Origin: Paenalcaligenes suwonensis
GTDB lineage: Bacteria > Pseudomonadota > Gammaproteobacteria > Burkholderiales > Burkholderiaceae_B
Assembly: GCF_011290505.1 (NCBI RefSeq)
Contig: NZ_JAANPV010000012.1
Coordinates: 31,201 to 95,200 of the forward strand
Length of the DNA stretch: 64,000 nucleotides
Direction: 5' to 3'
A program made the position numbers and the translations under genes. Shown piece by piece: positions 40,400 to 50,406 of this stretch. Under the pieces are notes generated by a model, which searched no databases, was not told the origin of the DNA, and was given only the letters and a program-made list of their open reading frames with translations. Each line of letters opens with the position of its first letter. Positions within the stretch are counted from its first letter, which is position 1.

Positions 40400-40776
40400 T
40401 GCAAATACCTTCATGGGTCGAGTACGAGATACAAAACTGGGCGCGGATGCATTGGGTAGGTAGTATGCCCGGCCCGCGTCGTATTGGTCAGGAGGCGCGC
40501 CAGTGCATGTATCCGTTCCAAGATGTGGAGGAGGATGAGCCGGGGTATGAGACGGTGAACTATGAGCGTGCGCAGCAGGTAGAAGGGATCTATCAGAAGC
40601 TGCCGCATGAAGACCGTAGGGTGCTGCATGCAGAATACACAAGGGTCAAAGAGTACGGCAATATGCCCGACCACATAAGGGCGGCGGTAGCTAGCAAAAA
40701 AATAGGGATAACAGTGAGCTACTACAAGTTAGCACTGCTGAGTTTTAGAAAAAAGGTTTGGGGGGCGTTTAAGTGA
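40399..40776 (+). CDS. Putative late antitermination protein (Q-like)
   Basis: A 125-residue protein (IQNWARMHWVGSMPGPRRIG, VNYERAQQVEGIYQKLPHED, RRVLHAEYTRVKEYG, SYYKLALLSFRKKVWGAFK). The helical C-terminal part is sigma region 4-like, as in short Q-type antiterminators and ArpU-like phage regulators. Position at the end of the early operon and the terminator-rich late operon support the role; the call is not certain. ATG overlaps the previous TGA with GGAGG upstream. Confidence 0.5.
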   Translation: MQIPSWVEYEIQNWARMHWVGSMPGPRRIGQEARQCMYPFQDVEEDEPGYETVNYERAQQVEGIYQKLPHEDRRVLHAEYTRVKEYGNMPDHIRAAVASKKIGITVSYYKLALLSFRKKVWGAFK

Positions 40777-41051
40777 GTATCTATGCTAATGCTGGTGATT
40801 TGTTGTCTTGCTATCCTGGTCGCCAGTTTCGGATGTATGAACTGGTACGTCATGTATCTAAAGGGCGCGTACTACCAAAAGGTGAGCGCGCTAAGTATGA
40901 GAGAGGGATTCAACGGGCGATGCGTGCTTTAGCAGAGCATGGATTGGTTGAGATCGTTAAACCGGAGCCGGGACGCTATGGAGATATGTATGTCTGGCGT
41001 CCAGCAGGGCAAATGTTACCGAACGATAACATCACGTCGCACATTCGGTAA
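40773..41051 (+). CDS. Small winged-helix-like phage protein
   Basis: A 92-residue protein, GTG 40773 overlapping the previous stop. GDLLSCYPGRQFRMYELVRH, RGIQRAMRALAEHGLVEIVK and PGRYGDMYVW read like a winged helix with beta wing. It may regulate late genes. It is followed by a strong terminator. Confidence 0.55.
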   Translation: MSIYANAGDLLSCYPGRQFRMYELVRHVSKGRVLPKGERAKYERGIQRAMRALAEHGLVEIVKPEPGRYGDMYVWRPAGQMLPNDNITSHIR

Positions 41052-41105
41052 CGCAAACGGTAACATAGGGGTTGAGAAGTTGCGTCTATTGGAAGTGCGG
41101 TGGAG

Positions 41106-41141
41106 AAAAAGCCCGTCAATCGTTAGGTTGGCGGGCTTTTT
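41106..41141. terminator. Intrinsic terminator at the end of the early rightward operon
   Basis: AAAAAGCCCG(T)CAA / TTG(G)CGGGCTTTTT, a stem of about 10 bp with A and T tracts on both sides; it can serve both directions between convergent genes. Confidence 0.9.
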
Positions 41142-41164
41142 GCTGCTGAACAGCACACTCTAAC

Positions 41165-41503
41165 TTAATAGATGGGTTTACCGTCATTCAGTGCAAGCAA
41201 GCCGCGAATCATGCGGTACAACAGCCAAATACCTGTTGCGATAAGAATAAGGAAACCAATAAAAAAAACTGCTGTTATTGCACCAATCACAGCCCAGAGT
41301 ATGCCAAACCAAAAGGTGCGTATCTGCCAACGGAAGTGGCTCTCGTAGAGAGTGCCGGCTACGTCATCTTTTTTGACATAGTTAATGATGATGGCAGCAA
41401 TAGCCGTCACACCGATGAAAACTGATGCCAAGTAGAGAATGTAAATTATTAGCGTAAGGTTCTTTAGCTTTTCATCTGCGTTTTTGTTTTCCACAATATC
41501 CAT
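41165..41503 (-). CDS. Tic20/DUF4870-like membrane protein
   Basis: About 112 residues from ATG 41503 (AGGG upstream). Three membrane segments: LTLIIYILYLASVFIGVTAI, the amphipathic SHFRWQIRTFWFG, then ILWAVIGAITAVFFIGFLIL and a basic WLLYRMIRGLLALNDGKPIY end. This is a common small inner-membrane protein family of proteobacteria; here it is a moron-like gene convergent with the early operon. Confidence 0.65.
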   Translation of the reverse strand: MDIVENKNADEKLKNLTLIIYILYLASVFIGVTAIAAIIINYVKKDDVAGTLYESHFRWQIRTFWFGILWAVIGAITAVFFIGFLILIATGIWLLYRMIRGLLALNDGKPIY

Positions 41504-41884
41504 TTTTTGCCCTATATCAAGTAGAAAAAAACTCATAATCGATAGTAACTGAAAAGCGCTCATTCAATGCTGTACCCAGATTTGTAGATTACAAAATCTG
41601 ACAATGATTACGTGTGCGGCATGAGTTGTTCTGAGGCAATCTTTAGCTATAAGCTGGTGTTCTGGGCCTGACCACCGTGAGATCGACAGAGTTTTGTATA
41701 GGGCCTATGTTAAACTGCGACTTCCCACAATTTTTACCTCTTTATACCCATGTAAATTATTGCTACCTGCTTGTTCTCACATTTTTTCGTTGATGAAGCA
41801 CAGCGGGTGGCATCGTGGCGTCTCGGTTCTACCTTTATCTAGCTCCAGAAAGTCTTGTCACTCGCCGTGCAGATAGGAATCTGC
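41504..41884. other. Gene-free AT-rich region upstream of the SulP gene
   Basis: About 380 bp with no frame that has initiation signals. It should hold divergent promoters for the membrane protein and SulP genes, and possibly the late promoter, but no consensus stands out. Confidence 0.4.
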
Positions 41885-43345
41885 ATGTTGAATTTGAAAT
41901 CCATTTGGCTTTTTAATGCCCGCAGAGATGTAGTCTCGGGCTTGCTTGTGGCTTTAGCTCTTATTCCAGAGGCTATAGCTTTTTCTATTATTGCTGGAGT
42001 AGATCCAAAAGTAGGGCTGTATGCCTCATTTAGTATTGCCACGATCATCGCATTCGTAGGTGGTAGGCAGGGAATGATCTCAGCTGCTACTGGGGCAATG
42101 GCTTTAGTGGTTGTAACGCTGGTTAAGGAACACGGCTTACAGTACTTGTTGGCAGCAACAGTTTTGGCAGGCATGCTGCAGATTGTGGCTGGAGCTGTTG
42201 GATTGGGAAGGCTAATGAAGTTTGTGTCACGCTCTGTTGTGACTGGCTTCGTCAACGCGTTGGCTATTCTAATTTTTATGGCCCAGCTTCCAGAGCTGAC
42301 CAATGTTACATGGCATGTCTACGCACTAACTGCAGCTGGCTTAGGTATCATTTATCTACTACCACGCATAAGCAATGTACTTCCATCACCACTCGTAGCT
42401 ATTGTGTTATTGACGGTCGTTACTCTTACCTTTGGGATAGAGGTGAGAACGGTAGGTGATATGGGTACCTTACCCGACTCTTTGCCTGTGTTTTTGCTGC
42501 CAGACATTCCTTTTAACTTAGAAACACTACTAATCATCTTGCCGTACTCTGTATCGCTAGCAATAGTCGGTCTGCTGGAGTCGTTAATGACGGCATCCAT
42601 TGTTGATGATATGACAGACACACCAAGCAATAAGAATAGAGAGTGTTTAGGTCAGGGTACAGCGAACATTGTGACGGGCTTTCTAGGCGGTATGGCAGGC
42701 TGCGCAATGATAGGCCAATCAGTAATCAATGTTAGAGCAGGTGGCAGAGGGAGACTTTCTACACTTTGTGCAGGCGTATTTCTATTGATCTTAATTGTGT
42801 TCTTTGGTGAGTGGGTTGGAATGATTCCGATGGCGGCCTTAGTTGCTGTCATGGTTATGGTGTCTATAGGTACCTTTGATTGGAAGTCGCTTAACACTTT
42901 AGTGACGCATCCTAAGAGCTCTAGTGTTGTGATGGTAGCAACTGTAATCGTTACGGTATGGACGCATGACCTGTCAAAGGGAGTGTTAACAGGGGTATTG
43001 TTATCGGCAGTGTTTTTTGCAAATAAAGTAGTTGGTGTAGTAAGTGTATATAACTACTTGAGCGATGAAGGGGAATCGAGGATCTATAAGATCAAGGGGC
43101 AGTTGTTCTTTGCTTCAGCGAATCAAGTGATCGATGAGATTGATCTAAATGAGCCAATACCAGAGGTGATTCTAGATTTCTCTGATGCACATGTCTGGGA
43201 CATAACGGCTGTGGAGATTATCGAGAAAATACACACCAAGCTCAACGCTAAAGGGGTTGCAGTGAAACTTCTCGGGCTAAACGAGAAGTCTCACAGAACG
43301 ATTCTTCAATTAGCAGATGAGCCCAAGAGGCTTTTAGCTGCTTAG
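41885..43345 (+). CDS. SulP/SLC26 family anion transporter with STAS domain
   Basis: A 486-residue inner-membrane protein from ATG 41885 (AGGA upstream). The SulP core has 10-14 hydrophobic segments with the signatures [52 protein letters not shown] and [36 protein letters not shown]; residues 385-486 are a STAS domain ([20 protein letters not shown]). SulP proteins move sulfate, bicarbonate or dicarboxylates. A transporter between the antiterminator and terminase is not part of lambdoid core maps, so it is cargo. Confidence 0.88.
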   Translation: MLNLKSIWLFNARRDVVSGLLVALALIPEAIAFSIIAGVDPKVGLYASFSIATIIAFVGGRQGMISAATGAMALVVVTLVKEHGLQYLLAATVLAGMLQIVAGAVGLGRLMKFVSRSVVTGFVNALAILIFMAQLPELTNVTWHVYALTAAGLGIIYLLPRISNVLPSPLVAIVLLTVVTLTFGIEVRTVGDMGTLPDSLPVFLLPDIPFNLETLLIILPYSVSLAIVGLLESLMTASIVDDMTDTPSNKNRECLGQGTANIVTGFLGGMAGCAMIGQSVINVRAGGRGRLSTLCAGVFLLILIVFFGEWVGMIPMAALVAVMVMVSIGTFDWKSLNTLVTHPKSSSVVMVATVIVTVWTHDLSKGVLTGVLLSAVFFANKVVGVVSVYNYLSDEGESRIYKIKGQLFFASANQVIDEIDLNEPIPEVILDFSDAHVWDITAVEIIEKIHTKLNAKGVAVKLLGLNEKSHRTILQLADEPKRLLAA

Positions 43346-43351
43346 GTATAT

Positions 43352-43373
43352 AACCACCTTCGGGTGGTTTTTT
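43352..43373 (+). terminator. Intrinsic terminator after the SulP gene
   Basis: AACCACC-TTCG-GGTGGTT, 7-bp stem with a stable UUCG tetraloop, followed by T5. Confidence 0.9.
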
Positions 43374-43456
43374 CATGGGTGAAGGAAATTGACCTGCCTG
43401 CGAGGGTTAGGATTTACGCATGTCAATCAATAGAGGCTTGGAACAAAAAGTTTGGG

Positions 43457-43867
43457 CTATGCTTCTGTTGGAATGACTGCCTGAGCCTCTATTTCAATTA
43501 ACCACTCTGGCAATGCAAGACCGGTAACAACTACCCATGATGAAGCTGGTGGGTTTGTTTGGAAGAAGTCTTTAAGAGCATCAGTGATTTCCATCTGATT
43601 GTCTGGATTGTTTGCATCTTCTTTGATGTAGATGCGAAGCATTGCAATATGCTCTTTTGTGGCTTGTGTGGCCAGCAACACTTTTTCTATATTTTCAAGG
43701 CAGACTCTTGTCTGCTCTTTCATACAAGTAGCTATGGTGTTTTGATCTTTATCTGTTGCGACTTGGCCAGACAAAAAAAGGTGCCTCCCCTCTTTTGTTA
43801 GTACAGCTTGGCTAAACCCATACTGAAGACTATTGAAGACTGAACTAGGGTTTACAGAGGTGTGCAT
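43457..43867 (-). CDS. RidA family protein
   Basis: A 136-residue Rid/YjgF protein: GFSQAVLTKEGRHLFLSGQV, ATCMKEQTRVCLENIEKVLL, AMLRIYIKEDANNPDNQMEI, WVVVTGLALPEWLIEIEAQA. RidA deaminates reactive enamine/imine intermediates that damage PLP enzymes. The arginine that normally contacts the substrate carboxylate in RidA proper (in a P.RS/A context) appears here as NPPASSWVVV, so it belongs to another Rid subgroup and activity is unsure. Convergent with SulP; second cargo gene. Confidence 0.85.
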   Translation of the reverse strand: MHTSVNPSSVFNSLQYGFSQAVLTKEGRHLFLSGQVATDKDQNTIATCMKEQTRVCLENIEKVLLATQATKEHIAMLRIYIKEDANNPDNQMEITDALKDFFQTNPPASSWVVVTGLALPEWLIEIEAQAVIPTEA

Positions 43868-44016
43868 TGTTTATTCCACTAAGTTGCTTATGAAAAAGCA
43901 TATTTTCGCCTGTTTCTTATATTAGGTACAGATGATATGAAGTAGACGTCAGTGTGGTGTTAGATACGGGCAAAGAAGTATTTGCTATGCCAGGTGACTA
44001 AGAAGGTGACGGTGCA

Positions 44017-44388
44017 ATGACAAGAAGAATACAAAAACCATGCAGGGTTAAAACGTGCAGGCGCCCCCATAGAAATGCAGGTGGCTATTGTGATGAGCAT
44101 TTAGATCAAGAGTCTGGGTGGAATGCTCCTGAGCGCGGCACATCATCGCAGCGTGGTTATGGTGCGGAGTGGCAACGCAAGCGCAGATTTGTGCTGAAGC
44201 GAGATGGTCGCCAATGCAGGCCGTGCGCAGCTAAGGGGTTAGTGACGTATGGTAATGAAGTCGATCACCGTATCCCCAAAGCAGAGGGTGGAACGGATGC
44301 TTATGAGAACCTGCAAACCATTTGCGAGGACTGTCATAAGGAAAAAACACGCAGGGAGTCGAGCAGGCGCAGGGTAGGGGGGGTATAA
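44017..44388 (+). CDS. HNH endonuclease next to the terminase
   Basis: A 123-residue nuclease. Cys pairs in PCRVKTCRRPHR and YCDEH, an YGAEWQRKRRFVLKRDGRQC segment, EVDHRIPKAEGGTDAYENLQ (HNH histidine and asparagine) and CEDCHKEKTRR. HK97-type phages carry such an HNH beside terminase, where it is needed for cos cleavage and packaging. First late gene; a 7-bp inverted repeat lies just after it. Confidence 0.88.
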   Translation: MTRRIQKPCRVKTCRRPHRNAGGYCDEHLDQESGWNAPERGTSSQRGYGAEWQRKRRFVLKRDGRQCRPCAAKGLVTYGNEVDHRIPKAEGGTDAYENLQTICEDCHKEKTRRESSRRRVGGV

Positions 44389-44408
44389 AACCCCAAATCT
44401 TTTCCTTT

Positions 44409-44427
44409 CCTAGACCGCCCGTCTAGG
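44409..44427. other. Inverted repeat between HNH and terminase genes (cos or terminator candidate)
   Basis: CCTAGAC-CGCCC-GTCTAGG, perfect 7-bp arms with a GC-rich centre, 45 bp before the small terminase start. In cos phages with an HNH the packaging site often lies here. A terminator is the alternative: a short T tract follows after three bases. Confidence 0.4.
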
Positions 44428-44471
44428 TAGATTTTTATCCCCGCGTAAAATGAAATTTAGTGGGAGGGGGT

Positions 44472-44951
44472 ATGGCGGGTGTTCCGGGGCGTTCAGGTCG
44501 TAGACCAAAACCGACCGAGCGCAAGGTTGCTGCGGGCAATCCTGGTAAGCGCGCACTGAACAAAGATGCGCCTGAGTTTGGTGGCGTAGTCAATATTGAT
44601 GCACCGGACTGGTTGGAAGGATCAGGCCGAGATTTGTGGGAGCACTTGGCACCGCTACTCTGTGCAGAGCAGGTGCTACAGGCAACCGATATTCAGAACC
44701 TAGAGTTTTATTGTGCGGCTTACGGTAGATTCCGATTAGCCGAAGAGGATATTGCTAAGAACGGCATCACTGTCCTAGGGGCGCAAGGTGGGATCGTTAA
44801 GAACCCAGCGGCGACAATCATCAACGAGGCTACAAGGCAAATGGCAACCTTTGGATCTTTGCTTGGCCTCGACCCATCCAGTCGACAGAGACTGTTGGGT
44901 CCCAAGAAACAGGACCCTACTGCTGAGCTAGCCGGCATCTTAAACATGTGA
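44472..44951 (+). CDS. terS: Terminase small subunit, P27 family
   Basis: About 159 residues from ATG 44472 (GGAGGGGG upstream). P27-type features: [82 protein letters not shown] end. It recognises the packaging site and recruits the large subunit. One base separates its stop from the next gene. Confidence 0.88.
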   Translation: MAGVPGRSGRRPKPTERKVAAGNPGKRALNKDAPEFGGVVNIDAPDWLEGSGRDLWEHLAPLLCAEQVLQATDIQNLEFYCAAYGRFRLAEEDIAKNGITVLGAQGGIVKNPAATIINEATRQMATFGSLLGLDPSSRQRLLGPKKQDPTAELAGILNM

Positions 44952-44952
44952 A

Positions 44953-46674
44953 ATGTCAAAAGCGAAGTTCCCACGGGTGGCTGCTGCAACGCAGTTCGCC
45001 CGCGATGTCGTGCGCGGCAAAATACCATGTTGCCGATACATAACTCTAGCCTGCCAGCGTCATTTAGACGAAATAGTCAAAAGCAAAAAGCGAGACTTTC
45101 CTTATAAGTTTGATCCGGCTCAGGCTGAGAAAAAAATCAAACTCATCGAGTACATGCCGCACACAAAAGGCAAGTGGGCGAGGGAAAAAAAGAAAATCAT
45201 TCTAGAGCCATGGCAGTTATTTGGCATGGCTTGCACCTTTGGTTGGCTAAGAAAAAAGGACGGATTACGCCGGTTCAGAGAATCATATTGGGAAGTGCCA
45301 CGTAAAAACGGTAAGAGCGTAATTGCTGCCGGTGTGGGGCTTGCCATGTTTTGCGCTGATGGTGAGTTTGGCGCAGAGGTGTACAGCGGTGCTACTACTG
45401 AAAAGCAAGCGTGGGAGGTATTTAGGCCAGCACGTTTGATGGTCATGCGTACACCAGAGTTAAAGGCGTTGCTCGGTATTGAGGTTAATGCTGGCAACAT
45501 GAATCGCCCAGAGGATGGGAGCCGGTTTGAGCCTGTTATTGGTAATCCGGGTGATGGTGCATCGCCTTCATGCTCCATTGTCGATGAGTATCACGAGCAT
45601 ATGGCTGACGATCTATACGTCACTATGCAAACAGGTATGGGTGCGCGTGAGCAACCGCTTATGTTCATCATCACGACGGCGGGGGCGAATATCTCCGGCC
45701 CGTGTTACGACAAGCGGCAAGAAGTCATTGAAATGCTTGAGGGCATTGTCCCCAATGATGAGCTGTTTGGCTGGATTTGGACAATCGACGAGGGCGACGA
45801 CTGGACCGACCCCAAGGTGTTGGCTAAGGCCAATCCCAACATGGGGGTATCGGTTAATGAGGACTACCTAGTTTCTCAGCAACAGCAGGCCATACGTCGG
45901 GCGCGGTTTTCCACCACCTTTAAGAATAAGCACTTAAATGTGTGGACGGCGGCTAAGAGTGGTTACTTCAACATGGCAAAGTACGTAGCCGATCCCTGTA
46001 TTGACCGAACCCTGACATTAGAGCGCTTTGCTGGCTGGGATTGCGTAATAGGGGCTGACTTGGCGTCCAAGATTGACCTTACCGCAATGGTGCCGCTATT
46101 TCATGAGGTGATCGACGGGAAGATTCACTACTACTGTGTTTCGCCTACCTTTTGGGTACCAGAGGACACAGTAACCAGTAGCGATAACAGGCGCATGGCA
46201 GATCGCTACCAGAGCTGGGTAGCTTCTGGTCACTTGATACAGACTCATGGTGCGGAGATTGATTACCGTGACATTCTGGCTGAGGCACTAGAAATCAATG
46301 CTCAGTCGCCAGTCATCGCAACGCCTTTAGATCCACACGGTGCAGCTAACTTGTCGCACCAATTGGATGATGAAGGGCTAAGCCCAATCACGATTGTCCA
46401 GAACTTCACGAATATGTCCGACCCAATGAAAGAACTTGAGGCGGCTATTTTGTCTGGGCGCTTTCACCATGATGGCAACCCCATTATGAGCTGGTGTATT
46501 TCAAACGTAGTGGGGCGTCACTTACCTGGTAGCGACGATATTGTGCGGCCTACTAAACAACACACAGATAACAAAATTGACGGAGCCGTAGCGCTAATTA
46601 TGGCTATTGGTCGCGTCATGCTGCCTATCGCTAAAGAAGAAACCAGCATTTATGAGCAAGGAGTAGGAATTTGA
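44953..46674 (+). CDS. terL: Terminase large subunit
   Basis: A 573-residue packaging motor. ATPase domain: Walker A-like [20 protein letters not shown], Walker [11 protein letters not shown], coupling motif [10 protein letters not shown]. The nuclease domain has [19 protein letters not shown], with further acidic residues towards [15 protein letters not shown]. This is the HK97/P27-partner type (about 570 residues). It translocates DNA into the prohead using ATP and cuts at the ends. Confidence 0.93.
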   Translation: MSKAKFPRVAAATQFARDVVRGKIPCCRYITLACQRHLDEIVKSKKRDFPYKFDPAQAEKKIKLIEYMPHTKGKWAREKKKIILEPWQLFGMACTFGWLRKKDGLRRFRESYWEVPRKNGKSVIAAGVGLAMFCADGEFGAEVYSGATTEKQAWEVFRPARLMVMRTPELKALLGIEVNAGNMNRPEDGSRFEPVIGNPGDGASPSCSIVDEYHEHMADDLYVTMQTGMGAREQPLMFIITTAGANISGPCYDKRQEVIEMLEGIVPNDELFGWIWTIDEGDDWTDPKVLAKANPNMGVSVNEDYLVSQQQQAIRRARFSTTFKNKHLNVWTAAKSGYFNMAKYVADPCIDRTLTLERFAGWDCVIGADLASKIDLTAMVPLFHEVIDGKIHYYCVSPTFWVPEDTVTSSDNRRMADRYQSWVASGHLIQTHGAEIDYRDILAEALEINAQSPVIATPLDPHGAANLSHQLDDEGLSPITIVQNFTNMSDPMKELEAAILSGRFHHDGNPIMSWCISNVVGRHLPGSDDIVRPTKQHTDNKIDGAVALIMAIGRVMLPIAKEETSIYEQGVGI

Positions 46675-46826
46675 ATCGTCAGGAAAAAATCGCATTGGTA
46701 TGCATGCTTGCGGGCTTCATTGCGTTGGTTAGCGGTATTGCTCAGATTTCACCAGCATGGGCCGCCATAGTGGGTGGCGTTTTATTGATTGTTTTTGGAA
46801 TAGGGCTAGATCGCAATGCTGTTTAG
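46671..46826 (+). CDS. 51-residue two-TM protein between terminase and portal
   Basis: TTG 46671 overlaps the terminase stop (TTGA) with AAGGAG upstream. Product: [20 protein letters not shown] and [19 protein letters not shown]. Tiny membrane proteins at this spot occur in HK97-like phages; function unknown. It overlaps the portal start by 11 bp. Confidence 0.55.
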   Translation: MNRQEKIALVCMLAGFIALVSGIAQISPAWAAIVGGVLLIVFGIGLDRNAV

Positions 46827-48054
46827 AAGAGCCACCGATAGTGGGCAGGGTGGTTCTGGTTGGCTTTCAGGTTTGTTGGGGAGTTCCCGTTCAGCTGCAG
46901 GGCAGGATGTAAATGCCAAGAGCGCAATGGCAATTCCTGTCCTGCAGAACTGCGTGTCTTTGCTTGCAGAGAGTATTGCGCAGTTGCCCATTGAGCTTTA
47001 TCGCCGTCTACCAAATGGCGGTCGAGAAGCCGCCACAGATCACCCTCTATACAACATCCTGAAGTACAGGCCAAACCCTTGGCAGACCTCGTTCGAGTAT
47101 CGAGAATTTAGCCAAATGTCAGCTGGTTTGCGGGGTAACTCCTACAGCTATATTGAGCGTGATGGTAAAGGCGTTATCACTGGTTTGTTTCCGATGGACC
47201 CTGACCGCATGACTGTTTGGAAGGGAGGGGATTTATGTCCTTACTACCAAATAGCAGGAAGTGATGACAGGCTCCCACAGCGATACTTTCATCATGTGCG
47301 CTGGATGTCGTTTGATAACTATGTGGGTGTGTCACCGATTGTCCTACACGCTAACGCGATTGGTTACTCGCTGGCATTGTCAGAATACTCCGCCAAGTCC
47401 TTTGTGAATGGGACGGCGTTATCGGGGGTTTTGGAGCGCCCAAAAGAAGCACCAGCCATTAAAGATCAAAAGGTTGTGGATGACATAACTGATGATTGGC
47501 AGCAGCGCTTTGGTGGCTCAGGGAACAAGGGAAAGGTAGCGATGCTGCAGGAGGGGATGACCTTTAGGCCCCTCTCAATGAGTAACGTTGACGCCGATTT
47601 GATTAAAGCGTTGACGTTGACCGGTGCAGATATGGCGCGTATCTGGAAAATCCCATTGCCTATGCTGGCCGTAATGGAGGGGGCGACCTACAACAACGTT
47701 GAAAACCTCCAAATCCAGTTTGTTATTTATGCCTTGCTGCCGTGGATTAGAAGACACGAAAGCGCAATGCAGCGTGACTTTCTCAGACTGGACGAAATGG
47801 ATGAACTCTACATTGAGTTCAACATTGGCGGATTGCTCCGGGGTAATCAAGAGGCCCGCTACAAAGCGTATGCAATTGCACGGCAGTGGGGTTGGTTGTC
47901 TGTAAACGATATTCGCAAGCTTGAAAACCTTCCTCCTATACCTGGTGGGAATGTGTACTTGCAGCCATTAAACATGGCTGATGCCGCCACAGGACTTCCG
48001 ACTAACACAGACGAAGCTAAGGCTTTGGCCGAAATTAACAAGGTACTTCAATGA
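46816..48054 (+). CDS. Portal protein, HK97 family
   Basis: A 412-residue portal: AIPVLQNCVSLLAESIAQLP, IELYRRLPNGGREAATDHPL, LRGNSYSYIERDGKGVITGL, MLAVMEGATYNNVENLQIQF. It forms the dodecameric ring at one vertex through which DNA passes. ATG 46816; the end overlaps the protease gene by 4 bp, the standard HK97 order terL-portal-protease-capsid. Confidence 0.93.
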   Translation: MLFRRATDSGQGGSGWLSGLLGSSRSAAGQDVNAKSAMAIPVLQNCVSLLAESIAQLPIELYRRLPNGGREAATDHPLYNILKYRPNPWQTSFEYREFSQMSAGLRGNSYSYIERDGKGVITGLFPMDPDRMTVWKGGDLCPYYQIAGSDDRLPQRYFHHVRWMSFDNYVGVSPIVLHANAIGYSLALSEYSAKSFVNGTALSGVLERPKEAPAIKDQKVVDDITDDWQQRFGGSGNKGKVAMLQEGMTFRPLSMSNVDADLIKALTLTGADMARIWKIPLPMLAVMEGATYNNVENLQIQFVIYALLPWIRRHESAMQRDFLRLDEMDELYIEFNIGGLLRGNQEARYKAYAIARQWGWLSVNDIRKLENLPPIPGGNVYLQPLNMADAATGLPTNTDEAKALAEINKVLQ

Positions 48055-48989
48055 AAAACCATCATCGGCTAATCAGCCTGATATTTAATACGCCGCAGCT
48101 TATCCGAGAGGATGTGCTCGATATGGCTGTGCACTGGGCAAATCAGGCCATAAACCTGAATATTGTCAATGTTCATGGTGCAACTGCTCAGCATGACGGT
48201 GCAGAAGCACAGGCAGTATCACCATCTGAGCGGCGATTGCAAGCAGCTCAAGATACTGGTGTTTATGTGTTGCCTGTTCATGGTGTCCTGGTGTCGCGCA
48301 ACACGCACCTAGACCCGTGTTACTCCATGACAAGCTACGAAGAAATACGCGGCATGCTGAACGCCGCAATAAATGATCCAAGTGTTGAACATATTGTCTT
48401 GGATATAGATAGTCCGGGCGGCTCGACACTGGGGTGTTTTGAGCTAGTGGATGATATTTATGCGGCGCGTGCTGCTAAGCCCATCACCGCCATTTCCAAC
48501 TTTGGCGCGTACTCTGCAGGTTTTGCTATTGCGTCTGCCGCGACAAACCTTATCGTCTCGCGCAGCTCAGGTGTGGGGTCGGTGGGGGTTATTGCCCGCC
48601 ATATTGACCTGAGCAAGCGCCATGAGCAACAAGGCATAAAAATTACCTCTATTTTTGCTGGCGCGCGTAAAGATGATTTGGCTAGCCATGCACCTTTGAC
48701 CGAAGAGGCAGGGCAGTGGTTAACCAATCTGGTTAACGACAATTACGAAACCTTCACCGATATCGTTGCCCGTAATCGGGGCATGTCTGTTGCATCAGTA
48801 AAAGCAGCAGAGGCTGGTGTGTTCTTTGGTCAGAAGGCCGTAGAAATGGGCTTTGCTGATTCTGTTGAGTCACCGCAGGCGGCTGTAAACCGAATTGCAG
48901 CGGAGGTTGCACAAAAACGTGCAAGTACTCCAAAGAAAAACAGTGTGGCCACCCGTGCGGCGGCTATGGAAATCCAAAATCGTATTTAG
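48051..48989 (+). CDS. Head maturation protease, S49/SppA (protein C) family
   Basis: A 312-residue serine protease: VYVLPVHGVLVSRNTHLDP, VLDIDSPGGSTLGCFELVDD, ISNFGAYSAGFAIASAATN (nucleophile Ser in AYSAG), SSGVGSVGVIARHIDLSKRH, KITSIFAGARKDDLASHAP (general-base Lys). It cleaves capsid delta domains during maturation. Here the S49 type replaces the ClpP-like protease of HK97 itself. Confidence 0.9.
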   Translation: MKNHHRLISLIFNTPQLIREDVLDMAVHWANQAINLNIVNVHGATAQHDGAEAQAVSPSERRLQAAQDTGVYVLPVHGVLVSRNTHLDPCYSMTSYEEIRGMLNAAINDPSVEHIVLDIDSPGGSTLGCFELVDDIYAARAAKPITAISNFGAYSAGFAIASAATNLIVSRSSGVGSVGVIARHIDLSKRHEQQGIKITSIFAGARKDDLASHAPLTEEAGQWLTNLVNDNYETFTDIVARNRGMSVASVKAAEAGVFFGQKAVEMGFADSVESPQAAVNRIAAEVAQKRASTPKKNSVATRAAAMEIQNRI

Positions 48990-49015
48990 GCGCGTTCGCG
49001 ACTAAATGATGTCTT

Positions 49016-49038
49016 GCCACCTACGGGTGGCTTTTTTT
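49016..49038 (+). terminator. Intrinsic terminator between protease and capsid genes
   Basis: GCCACC-TACG-GGTGGC with T7, ending 13 bases before the capsid ATG. Must be passed by antitermination or serves to set relative expression. Confidence 0.8.
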
Positions 49039-49050
49039 ATGGGGAAAACA

Positions 49051-50355
49051 ATGCCTAAAGTGCATGAACTTCGTGCTGAACGCGCAAAAATTAACGATCA
49101 AATCCAAGCTCTGGCAACCGCAGAAAAAGAAAGCGGGACCCTAAGCGTGGAGCAGATGTCTGATTTTTCCGAATTATCAGCAAAATTTAACGATCTGACC
49201 GCTTCTATCGAGCGTTTAGAAACGGCAGAGCGTATGGCCGCACAAGCGGCAACGCCTGTTGACAGCCATGTGCGCAAGACTAATACCGTGCCAGCAACGC
49301 CGCGCGTTCCAGAGGCACAGGGTGCCGGTATGGCGCGTATGGTCTTGGCGTTGGCAGCTGCGCAGGGTAACAGCCAATTAGCAGCACAAATCGCAATGGA
49401 CCGAGGCTATGGAGATGGTGTTGCAGCATCACTCAATACGCTAACTCCTGGTGCTGGTGGTGTGTTGGTGCCCGAGAACCTTGCTACTGAAGTGATCGAA
49501 CTCCTGCGCCCTAAATCGGTAGTGCGCAAGCTGGGTGCGCGCCCTATGCCGCTGAATAACGGTAATCTCAGCATCCCTCGTTTGAAGGGCGGTGCGGTGG
49601 TTGGCTACATCGGCGCTGACTCTGATATTCCTACTAGCCAGCAAGAGTTTGGTGACTTGAAACTATCGGCCAAGAAGCTGGTAGGTCTGGTGCCGATTTC
49701 TAATGACTTGATTGCCACTTCCAGTGCAAACCCAAATGTGGATCAGCTGGTTGTGGATGACCTGACTGCGGCTATGGGCACTCGTGAAGATAAGGCCTTT
49801 ATCCGTGACAACGGTACCAGCGACACGCCTAAAGGTTTACGTTACTGGGCACCTACCCAAAACGTGTATGCAGCTGCGCAGCCTAAGCCAACAGTTGAGC
49901 AGGTTTCAATTGAGCTGAACAAGTTGGTGCTGGTTCTTGAGTCTGCCGATGCCAATATGACTGCGGTAGGTTGGGTAATGGCACCGCGTACAAAGCGTTT
50001 CTTGCAAGCATTGCGTGATGGCAACGGTAACAAGGTTTACCCAGAGTTGGATCAAGGCTTTTTGATGGGCTACCCAGTTGGTAGTACCACTCAGATCCCG
50101 ACAAACCTTGCTGTTGGTCAAGACTCTAACGGCTCCGAAATCTACTTGGCTGACTTCGGTGATTGTTTCATCGGGGAAGATAAACGCCTGGTTATCGACT
50201 TCTCTAAAGAAGCTACCTATACAGACGGCGAAGGCAAAACAGTGTCGGCTTTCCAGCGCGACCAAACATTGATTCGCGTGATTGCTAAACACGACTTTGG
50301 CCCACGTCACGTCGAGTCTGTTGCTGTTCTGATCGACGTTCAGTGGGGCGCTTAA
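49051..50355 (+). CDS. Major capsid protein, HK97 fold
   Basis: About 434 residues from ATG 49051 (GGGGA upstream; upstream in-frame codons run through the terminator and are not used). Residues 1-75 form a coiled-coil delta/scaffolding domain (HELRAERAKINDQIQALATA, SELSAKFNDLTASIERLETA); the shell domain follows (GGVLVPENLATEVIELLRPK, SVVRKLGARPMPLNNGNLSI, QEFGDLKLSAKKLVGLVPIS). The delta domain is presumably removed by the S49 protease. Confidence 0.93.
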   Translation: MPKVHELRAERAKINDQIQALATAEKESGTLSVEQMSDFSELSAKFNDLTASIERLETAERMAAQAATPVDSHVRKTNTVPATPRVPEAQGAGMARMVLALAAAQGNSQLAAQIAMDRGYGDGVAASLNTLTPGAGGVLVPENLATEVIELLRPKSVVRKLGARPMPLNNGNLSIPRLKGGAVVGYIGADSDIPTSQQEFGDLKLSAKKLVGLVPISNDLIATSSANPNVDQLVVDDLTAAMGTREDKAFIRDNGTSDTPKGLRYWAPTQNVYAAAQPKPTVEQVSIELNKLVLVLESADANMTAVGWVMAPRTKRFLQALRDGNGNKVYPELDQGFLMGYPVGSTTQIPTNLAVGQDSNGSEIYLADFGDCFIGEDKRLVIDFSKEATYTDGEGKTVSAFQRDQTLIRVIAKHDFGPRHVESVAVLIDVQWGA

Positions 50356-50370
50356 TCCCGCGTTAATACA

Positions 50371-50393
50371 GGGTGCTTAGTGCACCCTTTTTA
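50371..50393 (+). terminator. Intrinsic terminator after the capsid gene
   Basis: GGGTGC-TTAGT-GCACCC followed by T5. Second terminator within the late operon. Confidence 0.85.
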
Positions 50394-50406
50394 TTTTGGA
50401 GTTGTC

